DNA from: Bacteroidota bacterium
GTDB taxonomy: Bacteria > Bacteroidota > Bacteroidia > Bacteroidales > Marinifilaceae
Reading direction: 5' to 3'
Assembly (NCBI GenBank): GCA_023400335.1
Contig: JAEXFF010000326.1
Coordinates: 1-13,716 of the forward strand
Length of the DNA stretch: 13,716 nt
The notes beneath the pieces are model-generated. The model made no database searches, was not told the DNA's origin, and saw only the letters and a program-made list of their open reading frames with translations. How positions within the stretch are numbered: position 1 is the stretch's first letter; the number at the start of each line of letters is the position of its first letter. This document shows positions 6,144 to 13,144 of the stretch, piece by piece. The position numbers and the translations under genes are program-made.

Positions 6144-6368
6144 TCATGTTTCAGAAAATTGAATTCTTCTAAGGTGTTTGGTGTTTTCGCGAATATGACG
6201 GGTTTGATCCTGTATATGTCCGCCCTTGGTTTCCGCTCCTATTACGGCCTTTTCATTGGTGGAACAACGTGCTCCTAGCATCACTTCATGTCCGAGTTCT
6301 AACAATTTGGTGGCAATGGAACGGGCAACTTCCCCCGTTCCCAATATTCCGTATTTCATCTTTATCAT
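6144..6368 (-). pseudogene. Truncated NADPH:F420 oxidoreductase-like (NAD(P)-binding) gene
   Basis: A 74-residue frame. Its first 45 or so residues (MIKMKYGILGTGEVARSIAT, KLLELGHEVMLGARCSTNEKA) match the N-terminal Rossmann segment of NADPH-dependent F420 reductase-like proteins, with dinucleotide loop GTGEVARSIA. Family members are about 200 residues; here the similarity fades after NEKAV and the frame ends in a basic stretch (HIRENTKHLRRIQFSET) unlike the family. The hairpin begins 14 bases after the stop. Its ATG overlaps the TGA of aldo/keto reductase 2 (ATGA), showing it was translationally coupled to that gene. Most likely the 3' part was deleted. A short NADPH-binding peptide could still be made, but a working enzyme is unlikely. 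Confidence 0.7.
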
Positions 6369-7228
6369 TTATTGTCGGGATTAAACTGTTTGTCGTAATT
6401 CAGGAGGAACTTCACAAGTTCCGGATTACGGTGGGACCAACGGAAATCGGCAGGCTTATCAAGCGGCCGGATGCTCTTCATATCTTCCGGTGTAAGGGCA
6501 AAGTCGAACACGTCCAGATTTTGCCTCATGCGTTCGATATGGGTACTCTTGGGGATAGCGATAATATTCCGCTGGAGGAGATAGCGAAGGGCTATCTGTT
6601 GTACTGTCTTGCCGTATTTTGTGGCCAGGGTAATCAATGTGGGATTCGCTAAAAGGTCTGGATTTCCTTGCGCCAATGGTCCCCAAGCCATGATACGGGT
6701 ACCATAGGGACCCATTTCGGTTTCGGCTTCCCATTGCTGGCTGAAAACATTGGTAAGCAGTTGGTTCACGGCCGGCTTGATTTCAGCATATTCCGCTATA
6801 TCCACAAAACGGTCCGGATAGAAATTGCTCAAGCCGATAGCACGTACTTTACCTGCCTTTACGGCCTTTTCCATCGCCCGCCATGTTCCCGGATAATCGC
6901 TGAACGGTTGATGAATGAGCAGCAGATCGATGTAGTCGGTACGCAGTTTGCGGAGCGACTCTTCAATGCTGGCAGTTGCCTTTTCTTCACCGGCATTGGA
7001 TATCCATACTTTGGTCGTGAGGAACAGGTCGTTACGAGGCACGCCGCATTTCAAGATAGCAGCACCTATGCCTTCTTCGTTGTAATAGGCCTGTGCTGTG
7101 TCGATCAGCCGGTAACCCGCACGGATAGCATCTAGTACACAATTTTCACATTCTTTGGGCGATATCTGGTAAACGCCGTAACCTAAAACCGGTATTTCAA
7201 TACCGTTATTCAATTTTATAGTCTGCAT
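6365..7228 (-). CDS. Aldo/keto reductase 2
   Basis: A 287-residue NADPH-dependent AKR. Tetrad: Asp43 and Tyr48 in YRLIDTAQAYYNEE, Lys73 in LFLTTKVW, His106 in LLLIHQPF. Also IRAIGLSNF, IKPAVNQLLTNVFSQQ and the cofactor-binding IPKSTHIERMRQN. In place of the NQIELHP motif of paralogue 1 it has NQLLTNVF, and it ends with a distinct tail (FLLNYDKQFNPDNK), so substrate choice probably differs. Its stop overlaps the start of the truncated F420 reductase-like gene by four bases. The 280 bases upstream hold no clear TAnnTTTG box, so it may depend on read-through from aldo/keto reductase 3. Expected cytoplasmic aldehyde or ketone reduction; substrate unknown. Confidence 0.92.
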   Translation of the reverse strand: MQTIKLNNGIEIPVLGYGVYQISPKECENCVLDAIRAGYRLIDTAQAYYNEEGIGAAILKCGVPRNDLFLTTKVWISNAGEEKATASIEESLRKLRTDYIDLLLIHQPFSDYPGTWRAMEKAVKAGKVRAIGLSNFYPDRFVDIAEYAEIKPAVNQLLTNVFSQQWEAETEMGPYGTRIMAWGPLAQGNPDLLANPTLITLATKYGKTVQQIALRYLLQRNIIAIPKSTHIERMRQNLDVFDFALTPEDMKSIRPLDKPADFRWSHRNPELVKFLLNYDKQFNPDNK

Positions 7229-7508
7229 AAATATTTGTTTTAAGAGTTAATATTCTGTTTGAGCTATGCCGGTATTCTGTATCTCGAAAACTTCCTTATT
7301 CTGGAAGTCAGTAATCATTATCACCGCATTGGAACGTTCGAAGAATCCGTCTGTACAGTCTGCTTTAATAGTTTCAATAATCGATTCCTTATTGTCAAGC
7401 GTTTCGGACATTATATGTCAGAAATCTTTTCCTTGAGGTTAATAATAAATACATGTCTTAGCATATTCGTTTATTTTTGTAATTCGGAATCCTCAGGAAA
7501 GGTGAGGG
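7229..7508. other. Intergenic gap between aldo/keto reductases 2 and 3, possible decayed small ORF
   Basis: On the minus strand an ATG at 7410 opens MSETLDNKESLLKLLKQTVQ and closes with TGA after 29 codons (7321-7410). The neighbouring frame, open from about 7390 down to TAA at 7247-7249, reads IVIETIKADCTDGFFERSN and ends EVFEIQNTGIAQTEY. Together they could be one frameshifted short gene, but I recognise no family and chance open frames of this size are common. A 6-bp hairpin (ACTTCC/GGAAGT near 7290-7308) has no T-run. Confidence 0.25.
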
Positions 7509-8357
7509 TTAATCATGTATTTTATGTAGTCCGATATACTTTGTCGTTGTCAGATCCGTATCATCGTAGATAGGACTTCTACCCGTTTCCAGTGTGGCAA
7601 TTGCGGCCATTTCCTCCTCAGAGAGTGTAAAACCGAGAATGTCGAAGTTTTCTACCATCCTTTCCTTGTGAATAGATTTCGGGATGACTACGATATTGCG
7701 CTGGTTGAGCCAGCGGAGGATAACAGCACCGACGCCCTTCCCGTGTCTTGCGGCAATCTCTTTCAGTACCGGATGGTTGAAGATGCTGTCCTGCCCTTCA
7801 GCGAACGGTGCCCATGCCTCGTGCTGAATGCCTTCCTGCTGTAAAAACGCATGGGCTGACTGTTGCTGAACAAAAGGATGGGTCTCCAACTGATTCACGG
7901 CAGGTTTGATTTCGTTATGCAGGAACAAATCCTGCAAGCGCTCATTGGAAAAACTTGTCACTCCGATAGCACGAATGCGTCCTTCCTTGTAGAGCCGTTC
8001 CATCGCCCGCCACGCAGCATAATAATTTCCGTAGGGTTTGTGCATCAGGTAAAGGTCAAGGTAGTCCAGCCCGAGTTTTTTCATCGAAAGATCGAAAGCC
8101 CGGAGGGCATCGTCATATTCATAATCCTGTACCCACAATTTGGTGGTCACGAAAAATTCTTCACGCCGGATTCCGCTTTGGCGGATAGCATTGCCGACCT
8201 GTTCTTCGTTGAAGTAAGAGGAGGCCGTGTCGAACATCCGGTAGCCCACTTCGATAGCGTCGTTTACCACACGTATGGTCTCATTTTCAGAAATTTGATA
8301 TACACCCAATCCGATGGCCGGCATCATTACTCCATTGTTTAGTCGTACGTCTTTCAT
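7509..8357 (-). CDS. Aldo/keto reductase 3
   Basis: A 282-residue NADPH-dependent AKR. Tetrad: Asp43 and Tyr48 in YRMFDTASSYFNEE, Lys73 in FFVTTKLW, His106 in LYLMHKPY. It has IRAIGVTSF, IKPAVNQLETHPFVQQ and the cofactor motif IPKSIHKERMVEN. By eye it is closer to aldo/keto reductase 1 (shared DTASSY, EAWAPFAEG or GWAPFAEG, IPKS.HKER) than to 2. The start follows a strong TAAGTTTG box at 8384-8391, giving a leader of about 20 bases. First gene of the minus-strand unit that includes aldo/keto reductase 2, divergent from the AraC regulator at 8485, which is the natural candidate to control it. Confidence 0.92.
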   Translation of the reverse strand: MKDVRLNNGVMMPAIGLGVYQISENETIRVVNDAIEVGYRMFDTASSYFNEEQVGNAIRQSGIRREEFFVTTKLWVQDYEYDDALRAFDLSMKKLGLDYLDLYLMHKPYGNYYAAWRAMERLYKEGRIRAIGVTSFSNERLQDLFLHNEIKPAVNQLETHPFVQQQSAHAFLQQEGIQHEAWAPFAEGQDSIFNHPVLKEIAARHGKGVGAVILRWLNQRNIVVIPKSIHKERMVENFDILGFTLSEEEMAAIATLETGRSPIYDDTDLTTTKYIGLHKIHD

Positions 8358-8383
8358 ATCGTTTAATGTTTTAATTTCTGATA

Positions 8384-8391
8384 CAAACTTA
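8384..8391 (-). promoter_or_regulatory. Promoter -7 box of aldo/keto reductase 3
   Basis: The minus strand reads TAAGTTTG, a perfect TAnnTTTG match. The surrounding segment 8379-8397 (TGATACAAAnnTACCGCAT on the plus strand) equals 3611-3629 at the RibD operon except for the two free bases. The TGTAGACA/ATTACAGA operator is not present upstream here. Confidence 0.65.
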
Positions 8392-8457
8392 CCGCATGAT
8401 TGTCGTTTTTTCGTTATCCTATCCGGTGTAAAATTTTCACTTTTCGTGGTTTTTGTT

Positions 8458-8465
8458 TATTTTCG
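8458..8465 (+). promoter_or_regulatory. Possible -7 box of AraC regulator 1
   Basis: TATTTTCG, one mismatch from TAnnTTTG, 19 bases before ATG 8485. Three TTTTCG copies occur across this divergent spacer (8408, 8441, 8460). A tentative call. Confidence 0.35.
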
Positions 8466-8484
8466 CGTTAAATGGACGACAGAA

Positions 8485-9303
8485 ATGGGACAGATAGCAT
8501 TTGACGGAATTGTCTTTACGGATACCTTGCGGGAATATAGCGCAGTGCAATATGCAGGGCGGGTGATTCATATTCTTTGCAGGCGAGGAAATATAAGCTT
8601 CACACTTCAGGATACCCGTTATAATATTGCGGTGGGAGACTATGTTATTTTGCCCAATGCGGCACTTGTTTCGGAATTTTCAGAGTCTGACGATTTTCAA
8701 GGCATTCTGATGAGCCTCTCGGAAACGTTTGTAACCTCGATTGCCATTCGCAGTAATTATGGCATTATCGGACATCTTTCGCTTTTGCAGAATCCGGTTA
8801 TGAAGCTATCCGATAGCGACTTCCGGGTGTGTGCAGACGCCCTGTACTATCTCCGTACACGGCTGGAAGACAAAAAACATCTTTTCCGGGAAGAACTGCT
8901 GGGCAGTCTGCTAACGGCGCATATCCTCGATCTGTACGACATTCATGCGCGTAGCCGGAAAATCTTGCAGGTATCGGAACGTACAGCTTCCTTATTACGG
9001 AAATTTATCGAACTGTTGTATCAGGGAGAATATATCCGGAACCGTGACCTTGATTTTTATGCTTCCCGGCTTTGTATCACTTCTCATTATCTGTCGGAAA
9101 TATGTAAGAAAGTAAGCGGTGAGCCTGCTACTTATTGGATAGACCGCTTTACCATTTATGAAATTACCCGCTTGCTCCGTCAGAAAGAGCTTTCGCTGAC
9201 GGAAATTGCCGAACGGTTGAATTTCTCATCGGCTTCCTATTTCAGCCGTTATGTGCAAAAGAGGATAAAGGTAACGCCTTCAGAATACCGGAATAATATG
9301 TGA
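8485..9303 (+). CDS. AraC-family transcriptional regulator 1
   Basis: A 272-residue regulator from ATG 8485 (MGQIAFDGIVFTDTLREYSA). The N-terminal part, about 1-150, looks like a cupin-type sensor (VIHILCRRGNISF, YNIAVGDYVILPNAA). The C-terminal part holds two helix-turn-helices: LDFYASRLCITSHYLSEICKK (about 189-209) and LTEIAERLNFSSASYFSRYVQK (about 238-259), ending VTPSEYRNN as in AraC/XylS proteins. The frame is open further upstream to 8314, but that extension overlaps the divergent aldo/keto reductase 3 start and its promoter, so I reject it. It is divergent from aldo/keto reductase 3, which it probably regulates, and convergent with the MFS gene, with only five bases between the stops. 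Ligand unknown. Confidence 0.9.
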   Translation: MGQIAFDGIVFTDTLREYSAVQYAGRVIHILCRRGNISFTLQDTRYNIAVGDYVILPNAALVSEFSESDDFQGILMSLSETFVTSIAIRSNYGIIGHLSLLQNPVMKLSDSDFRVCADALYYLRTRLEDKKHLFREELLGSLLTAHILDLYDIHARSRKILQVSERTASLLRKFIELLYQGEYIRNRDLDFYASRLCITSHYLSEICKKVSGEPATYWIDRFTIYEITRLLRQKELSLTEIAERLNFSSASYFSRYVQKRIKVTPSEYRNNM

Positions 9304-9308
9304 CATTT

Positions 9309-10511
9309 TTAAAAAAATCTGCTTCCAGTTTGCCGCAAAGCTTGTACCGGGCGTATTCGTAACGCTATGAACACCATGCTTGCCATCAGGAACAACAACG
9401 AACCGGTTACGGAATAGGTGGTGCCGAATAAAGTGATGAACATTCCGCAGAAGGCAGCACCCAGCGTCGTTCCTAAATTGGCTGAGAGCAGATACAACCC
9501 GTTGGCAAAATCGGGAGCTTCGGGAGCGGCGTAAGTGATCATATACTGCATAGTGTTCTGACCGTATCCCGCCAATATACCTAACATCAGAATAATCACC
9601 GACGCTGCCGTCAAATGCGTGCCCAACAAAGCCAGGCTGACGTATAGGGTCAGCAATGCCAGGGGAACGGCTATCATGCTGCGCACCGGATTGACTGACA
9701 GCTGCCTGCCTGCTATTACATTCCCCGCAATATTCGCCAGACCGTAAACCAGTAACAGCGTGCTGATCACCCCATACGAAACTTTCGTGACATTCTTCAG
9801 ATAGTCGGACATGTAACTGAAAAAACCGAATAATGCCCCGTTAATCAGCGTAACGGCAAGAATGGAATACCACACCACACTTTTCTTCAGTATACCGAGC
9901 TGCTTGTCGTAGGACAGTTCTCTCCGTACAGGCATAGAAGGTACAAAAAGCAGTGTAGCCACAAACACGAGAGCATTGACAACAGTGAAAAACAACATCC
10001 CCATCCGGAACGATATTTCGCTGGCAATAAAACTGGTTACCGGTACCCCCAGTACCATACCGGCTGATACGCCAATGAATACCCGCGCCACAGCTTTCGG
10101 CGCATTCTCCTTACAGACCGACGACGCTGCCACCGTAAAGGCCATTGACACATACACCGGGTGCAGAAATGCAGGAAGTGCACGGGCCAGTAACAGTACT
10201 GTAAAATTAGAGGTCAGTACTGAAATTACATTGCTTAGTGTAAATATCCCCAACGCCAGTAGCATCACCGTTTTTCGGTTTACTCCCGAGAACAGTAGCG
10301 GCATGACAGGGGCAGACAAAGCCACTACCAGCGCAAAAATACTTACCGTCCAGCCCGCATCCGGGACTGTGACGTGAAAAGTTCCGGCAATTAACGGCAA
10401 AATGCCGATCACGCCCATTTCCGTATTGATAATTCCGAATACTCCTGCTGTGAGGATAAATATGAGCAAGCTGCTCCGGGAGAGTTTCCGTTTACTGACT
10501 TCTTTTATCAT
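9309..10511 (-). CDS. MFS transporter (arabinose efflux permease / DHA1-like drug exporter)
   Basis: An inner-membrane major facilitator of about 400 residues with roughly 12 hydrophobic segments. Features include the first helix (FGIINTEMGVIGILPLIAGT), the MPLLFSGVNRKTVML loop between helices 2 and 3, ARALPAFLHPVYVSMAF and MVLGVPVTSFIAS in helices 4-5, typical of proton-driven sugar/drug exporters of the AraJ/YdhP/PbuE type. Likely exports small toxic compounds; substrate unknown. I chose ATG 10511 (MIKEVSKRK), which has AAAAGAA suitably upstream. ATG 10520 is also possible, and a TTG at 10541 lies within the -7 box. An operator pair (10568-10679) stands between it and AraC regulator 2, linking it to the redox operons. 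Confidence 0.9.
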   Translation of the reverse strand: MIKEVSKRKLSRSSLLIFILTAGVFGIINTEMGVIGILPLIAGTFHVTVPDAGWTVSIFALVVALSAPVMPLLFSGVNRKTVMLLALGIFTLSNVISVLTSNFTVLLLARALPAFLHPVYVSMAFTVAASSVCKENAPKAVARVFIGVSAGMVLGVPVTSFIASEISFRMGMLFFTVVNALVFVATLLFVPSMPVRRELSYDKQLGILKKSVVWYSILAVTLINGALFGFFSYMSDYLKNVTKVSYGVISTLLLVYGLANIAGNVIAGRQLSVNPVRSMIAVPLALLTLYVSLALLGTHLTAASVIILMLGILAGYGQNTMQYMITYAAPEAPDFANGLYLLSANLGTTLGAAFCGMFITLFGTTYSVTGSLLFLMASMVFIALRIRPVQALRQTGSRFF

Positions 10512-10538
10512 TTGTAACATTCTTTTGATATTCTGCTG

Positions 10539-10546
10539 CAAAAATG
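10539..10546 (-). promoter_or_regulatory. Probable -7 box of the MFS gene
   Basis: The minus strand reads CATTTTTG, one base from TAnnTTTG. Operator copy C begins 21 nt upstream of it, the same distance as at the RibD and tautomerase/cupin promoters; that spacing is the main support for this call. Confidence 0.5.
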
Positions 10547-10567
10547 AGAAAAACCGGGAAAAAGGCC

Positions 10568-10605
10568 TGTAGACACATTACAGACATCATGACCCGGATT
10601 ACAGA
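10568..10605 (+). promoter_or_regulatory. Putative AraC-family operator copy C
   Basis: TGTAGACA (10568-10575), one base, ATTACAGA (10577-10584), 13 bases containing ACCCGG, ATTACAGA (10598-10605). Both half-sites are perfect and 21 bp apart. Positioned to regulate the MFS gene. Confidence 0.7.
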
Positions 10606-10641
10606 ACTTTATAACGTACAGAAACACGGGAGAAAGAAAAT

Positions 10642-10679
10642 TGTAGACAAATTACAGATTTGATAACCCCGATTACAGA
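10642..10679 (+). promoter_or_regulatory. Putative AraC-family operator copy D
   Basis: TGTAGACA (10642-10649), one base, ATTACAGA (10651-10658), 13 bases containing ACCCCG, ATTACAGA (10672-10679). It lies 74 bp (about seven helical turns) from copy C in the same orientation, and 39 nt before the AraC regulator 2 promoter box. It could act on either gene, for example as autoregulation or through looping with copy C. Confidence 0.7.
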
Positions 10680-10718
10680 TAGGACTTTCTTCCCGGAAAA
10701 CAGATGGAATTTAATTTA

Positions 10719-10726
10719 TATCTTTG
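10719..10726 (+). promoter_or_regulatory. Promoter -7 box of AraC regulator 2
   Basis: TATCTTTG, a perfect TAnnTTTG match, 23 bases before ATG 10750. Initiation near 10733 would leave a leader of about 17 bases. Confidence 0.6.
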
Positions 10727-10749
10727 CTGTCGTTCAAATATTTACAATT

Positions 10750-11661
10750 ATGAATAATATAGTGAAATTAGAAAATATAGACCAATACAACAGCTTATAC
10801 GGACTTGAAACCCTGCATCCGCTGGTAAGTATCGTAGATCTTACAAAAGCCACCAAAATAGTAAATCACATTCAGATGAACTATGGGATCTACGCACTTT
10901 ATCTCAAACAGACTAAAAGTTGCAACATCACTTACGGACGTCGTTCATACGATTATCAGGAAGGAACCATAGTGTGTTTTGCACCGGGACAGACGGCCGG
11001 AGTAGATACTTTTGAAGATGAGGTAAATCCGTCTGTTTATGGTGTTATTTTCCACCCCGACCTCATACGGGGAACATCTTTGGGAAAGAACATAAAAAAC
11101 TATACTTTTTTTTCCTATGCTGTCAGCGAAGCTTTGCATCTGTCTGAACAAGAAAAAGAAATCGTCATGGACTGTCTTGCTAAAATCAGTATCGAACTTG
11201 AACATCCCATTGATAAGCACAGTAAAGCATTGATCGCTATGAATATTGAACTGTTGCTTAACTATTGCATGCGCTTCTATGAACGTCAGTTCATCACCCG
11301 CAGGGATGCCAATCAGGACACTCTTTCCCGGTTCGAACAATTGCTTGATGAATACTTCCACAGCCGGCAACCGGAACACGACGGTCTGCCTACAGTGAAA
11401 TATTTCGCCGATAAAATATGTCTTTCACCCAATTACTTCGGCGATATGATAAAAAAAGAAACCGGTATTACCCCTCAGGAGCGGATTCAGGAAAAAATCA
11501 TCGAACTGGCAAAAGAACAAATTGCCGAAACAGACCAAACCGTCAGCCAGATTGCTTACGCTCTCGGTTTCCAGTATCCGCAGCATTTTTGCCGCCTGTT
11601 CAAAAAAAGAGTAGGCTGTACCCCAAATGTATACCGGGCTCAAAATACTGTACTCTACTAA
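10750..11661 (+). CDS. AraC-family transcriptional regulator 2 (tandem pair, first)
   Basis: A 303-residue protein from ATG 10750 (MNNIVKLENIDQYNSLYGLE). Residues 20-110 form a cupin-like sensor domain (TLHPLVSIVDL, YGRRSYDYQEGTIVCFAPGQ). A helical linker follows with FYERQFITR at 177-185. The AraC DNA-binding domain spans about 195-303: first helix-turn-helix VKYFADKICLSPNYFGDMIK (216-235), second VSQIAYALGFQYPQHFCRLF (265-284), ending GCTPNVYR. I chose this start because TATCTTTG sits just upstream; the frame is open to 10660, through the promoter and part of operator D. Divergent from the MFS gene and paralogous to the next gene. The best candidate to bind the TGTAGACA/ATTACAGA operators, since two copies lie next to it. 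Confidence 0.9.
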   Translation: MNNIVKLENIDQYNSLYGLETLHPLVSIVDLTKATKIVNHIQMNYGIYALYLKQTKSCNITYGRRSYDYQEGTIVCFAPGQTAGVDTFEDEVNPSVYGVIFHPDLIRGTSLGKNIKNYTFFSYAVSEALHLSEQEKEIVMDCLAKISIELEHPIDKHSKALIAMNIELLLNYCMRFYERQFITRRDANQDTLSRFEQLLDEYFHSRQPEHDGLPTVKYFADKICLSPNYFGDMIKKETGITPQERIQEKIIELAKEQIAETDQTVSQIAYALGFQYPQHFCRLFKKRVGCTPNVYRAQNTVLY

Positions 11662-11749
11662 AACAATAAATCCGGTATAACAAAATTGCAGCTTCTTTTC
11701 CAGCAGGAGAGGAATTGCTTGTCTCTGTGTCTGTTTTAAACAAATTAGT

Positions 11750-12646
11750 ATGGAAGAAAATAAAATAAATATAGAAACTATACATCAGTGCAACTGCTGT
11801 CTGGGAAATAAAACACTTCATCCGCTGGTAAGTGTTATTGATCTGGAAGAAACTTCGTTGATGCAACGTGCCGTTACGTTTAATTTTTATACGGTATTAC
11901 TCCGCGAAGGACAATTCAATGAGTTCTTTTTCGGACGCCAACATTATGACTATTCCGATGCTTCTTTGCTTTTCTTTTCACCCGGACGTACCATTCAAGC
12001 GGAACAGCAACACTTACTTTCACATAAAGGCTGTTTACTGGCATTCCATCCCGCTCTGCTTTACCATACTTCTCTCGGCACGAGTATCGGCAACTATACT
12101 TTTTTTGCTTACAATCCTGACGAAGCCCTCCATCTTTCTCAGCGTGAGAAGGCGAAAGCTATGGAATGCCTGCGGAACATCTGTCAGGAACTGCAGCATT
12201 CCATCGACAGTCACAGTAAAACACTCCTTACCCGTCATATCGAGCTGTTTCTCGATTACTGTGCCCGCTTCTATGAACGACAGTTCATTACCCGCAACGA
12301 GGCAAACAGAGAAATCATCTGCCAAACGGACAAGCTGTTCGGCGAATATATCCGTTCGGGTAATCTTTGTAACAATGTTTTGCGTTCCGTAGACTATGTT
12401 GCAGGCCTTGTGGGGTTGTCGTCCCGTTATTTTACCGACCTCCTGAAATTCGAAACAGGCAAAACCTTTAGCGAATACTTCCAACTCAAACGCTTTGAAA
12501 TATCCAAAAAAATGTTGCTCAGTCAGCAAGATACTGTCAGTCAGATAGCAGAATTGCTCGGATACCCCAGCGTTCAATACTTTTCCGCACTATTCAGGAA
12601 AATTACAGGTGTAACCCCTAAACAATACCGTTTTATCCAAAACTGA
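11750..12646 (+). CDS. AraC-family transcriptional regulator 3 (tandem paralogue of regulator 2)
   Basis: A 298-residue protein with the same plan as its upstream neighbour: KTLHPLVSVIDL near 21-32, FFGRQHYDYSDASLLFFSPG near 60-79, GTSIGNYTFFAY near 110-121, EALHLSQREK, and FYERQFITR at 174-182. The DNA-binding domain is at about 195-298, with helix-turn-helices DYVAGLVGLSSRYFTDLLKF (215-234) and VSQIAELLGYPSVQYFSALF (263-282), ending GVTPKQYR. The two arose by duplication. The recognition region of the first HTH differs from regulator 2, so DNA targets may differ; the ligand pocket may also have diverged. An 88-base spacer separates the genes, without a clear TAnnTTTG box, so they may be co-transcribed. 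Ligand unknown. Confidence 0.9.
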   Translation: MEENKINIETIHQCNCCLGNKTLHPLVSVIDLEETSLMQRAVTFNFYTVLLREGQFNEFFFGRQHYDYSDASLLFFSPGRTIQAEQQHLLSHKGCLLAFHPALLYHTSLGTSIGNYTFFAYNPDEALHLSQREKAKAMECLRNICQELQHSIDSHSKTLLTRHIELFLDYCARFYERQFITRNEANREIICQTDKLFGEYIRSGNLCNNVLRSVDYVAGLVGLSSRYFTDLLKFETGKTFSEYFQLKRFEISKKMLLSQQDTVSQIAELLGYPSVQYFSALFRKITGVTPKQYRFIQN

Positions 12647-13144
12647 ATCCCATTTAGCTTTCGGGCTGTATGAACGGTACAGTGCTGTTTTATACATTTT
12701 CCGTTTGTCCTGCCGTTTTTTACTTTGTAACCTTTATTATTTGCCTCAAATAAAAAGATACATTAGTATAATTTGAAGTCTTATAAACGAAATAAAAACT
12801 ATTGTCAGGCAAATAACCGGAATGAACTTTTGCAATTAACAAAGAATCTCCATTTATATAACAGCTATTAAAAGACTGAAAAATTAAATATTTCTGAATA
12901 TTTTGTCCTCTCCTTATTTTGTTTCTTGGCGAAGTCATTTGGTCGGTTTATAGTCAAATACATATTTTCCGGCTATATTGAATACAAAAATCTTTAAACT
13001 TGCTTCCCTTCTGTTTTTTGATTTTTTATGAAGAGGGTAAAAGAAACCTATTTTAAAGTTAAGTTTAAAAAAATAATTTAAAGATTCTGTGATATAAATT
13101 AAGTTTCCTATTTTTGGGAAGCATTGAATTTTAAAAGAGTTGTT
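12647..13144. other. AT-rich intergenic region
   Basis: About 500 bases of visibly lower GC than the genes to the left. A weak hairpin (CTGTA/TACAG near 12666-12682) followed by a GTTTTAT stretch could end the AraC transcript. A 72-codon minus-strand frame (12720-12938) has no family resemblance or clear start signals and is not called. The right end holds the promoter of the next gene. Confidence 0.4.
13109..13116 (+). promoter_or_regulatory. Promoter -7 box of the DUF4384-like gene
   Basis: TATTTTTG, a perfect TAnnTTTG match, 28 bases before ATG 13145, with AAAAGAG as a ribosome binding site about seven bases before the start codon. Confidence 0.6.

Noticed and set aside
7472..7479. TATTTTTG on the plus strand
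   Set aside because: It matches the promoter box but points into the 3' end of aldo/keto reductase 3 with no gene to serve; probably chance in AT-rich DNA.
7259..7573. 104-codon plus-strand ORF
   Set aside because: TTG start, overlaps the 3' end of aldo/keto reductase 3 in antisense, no recognisable domain.
10512..10541. TTG start for the MFS gene
   Set aside because: The TTG lies within the probable -7 box, upstream of the expected transcript start.
12602..12620. ATTACAGG followed by GTAACCCC inside AraC regulator 3, resembling the operator
   Set aside because: It is within coding sequence for the conserved ITGVTP segment and lacks the second half-site.
12720..12938. 72-codon minus-strand ORF in the AT-rich gap
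   Set aside because: No clear promoter or ribosome binding site, no family resemblance; chance open frames of this size are expected in such sequence.
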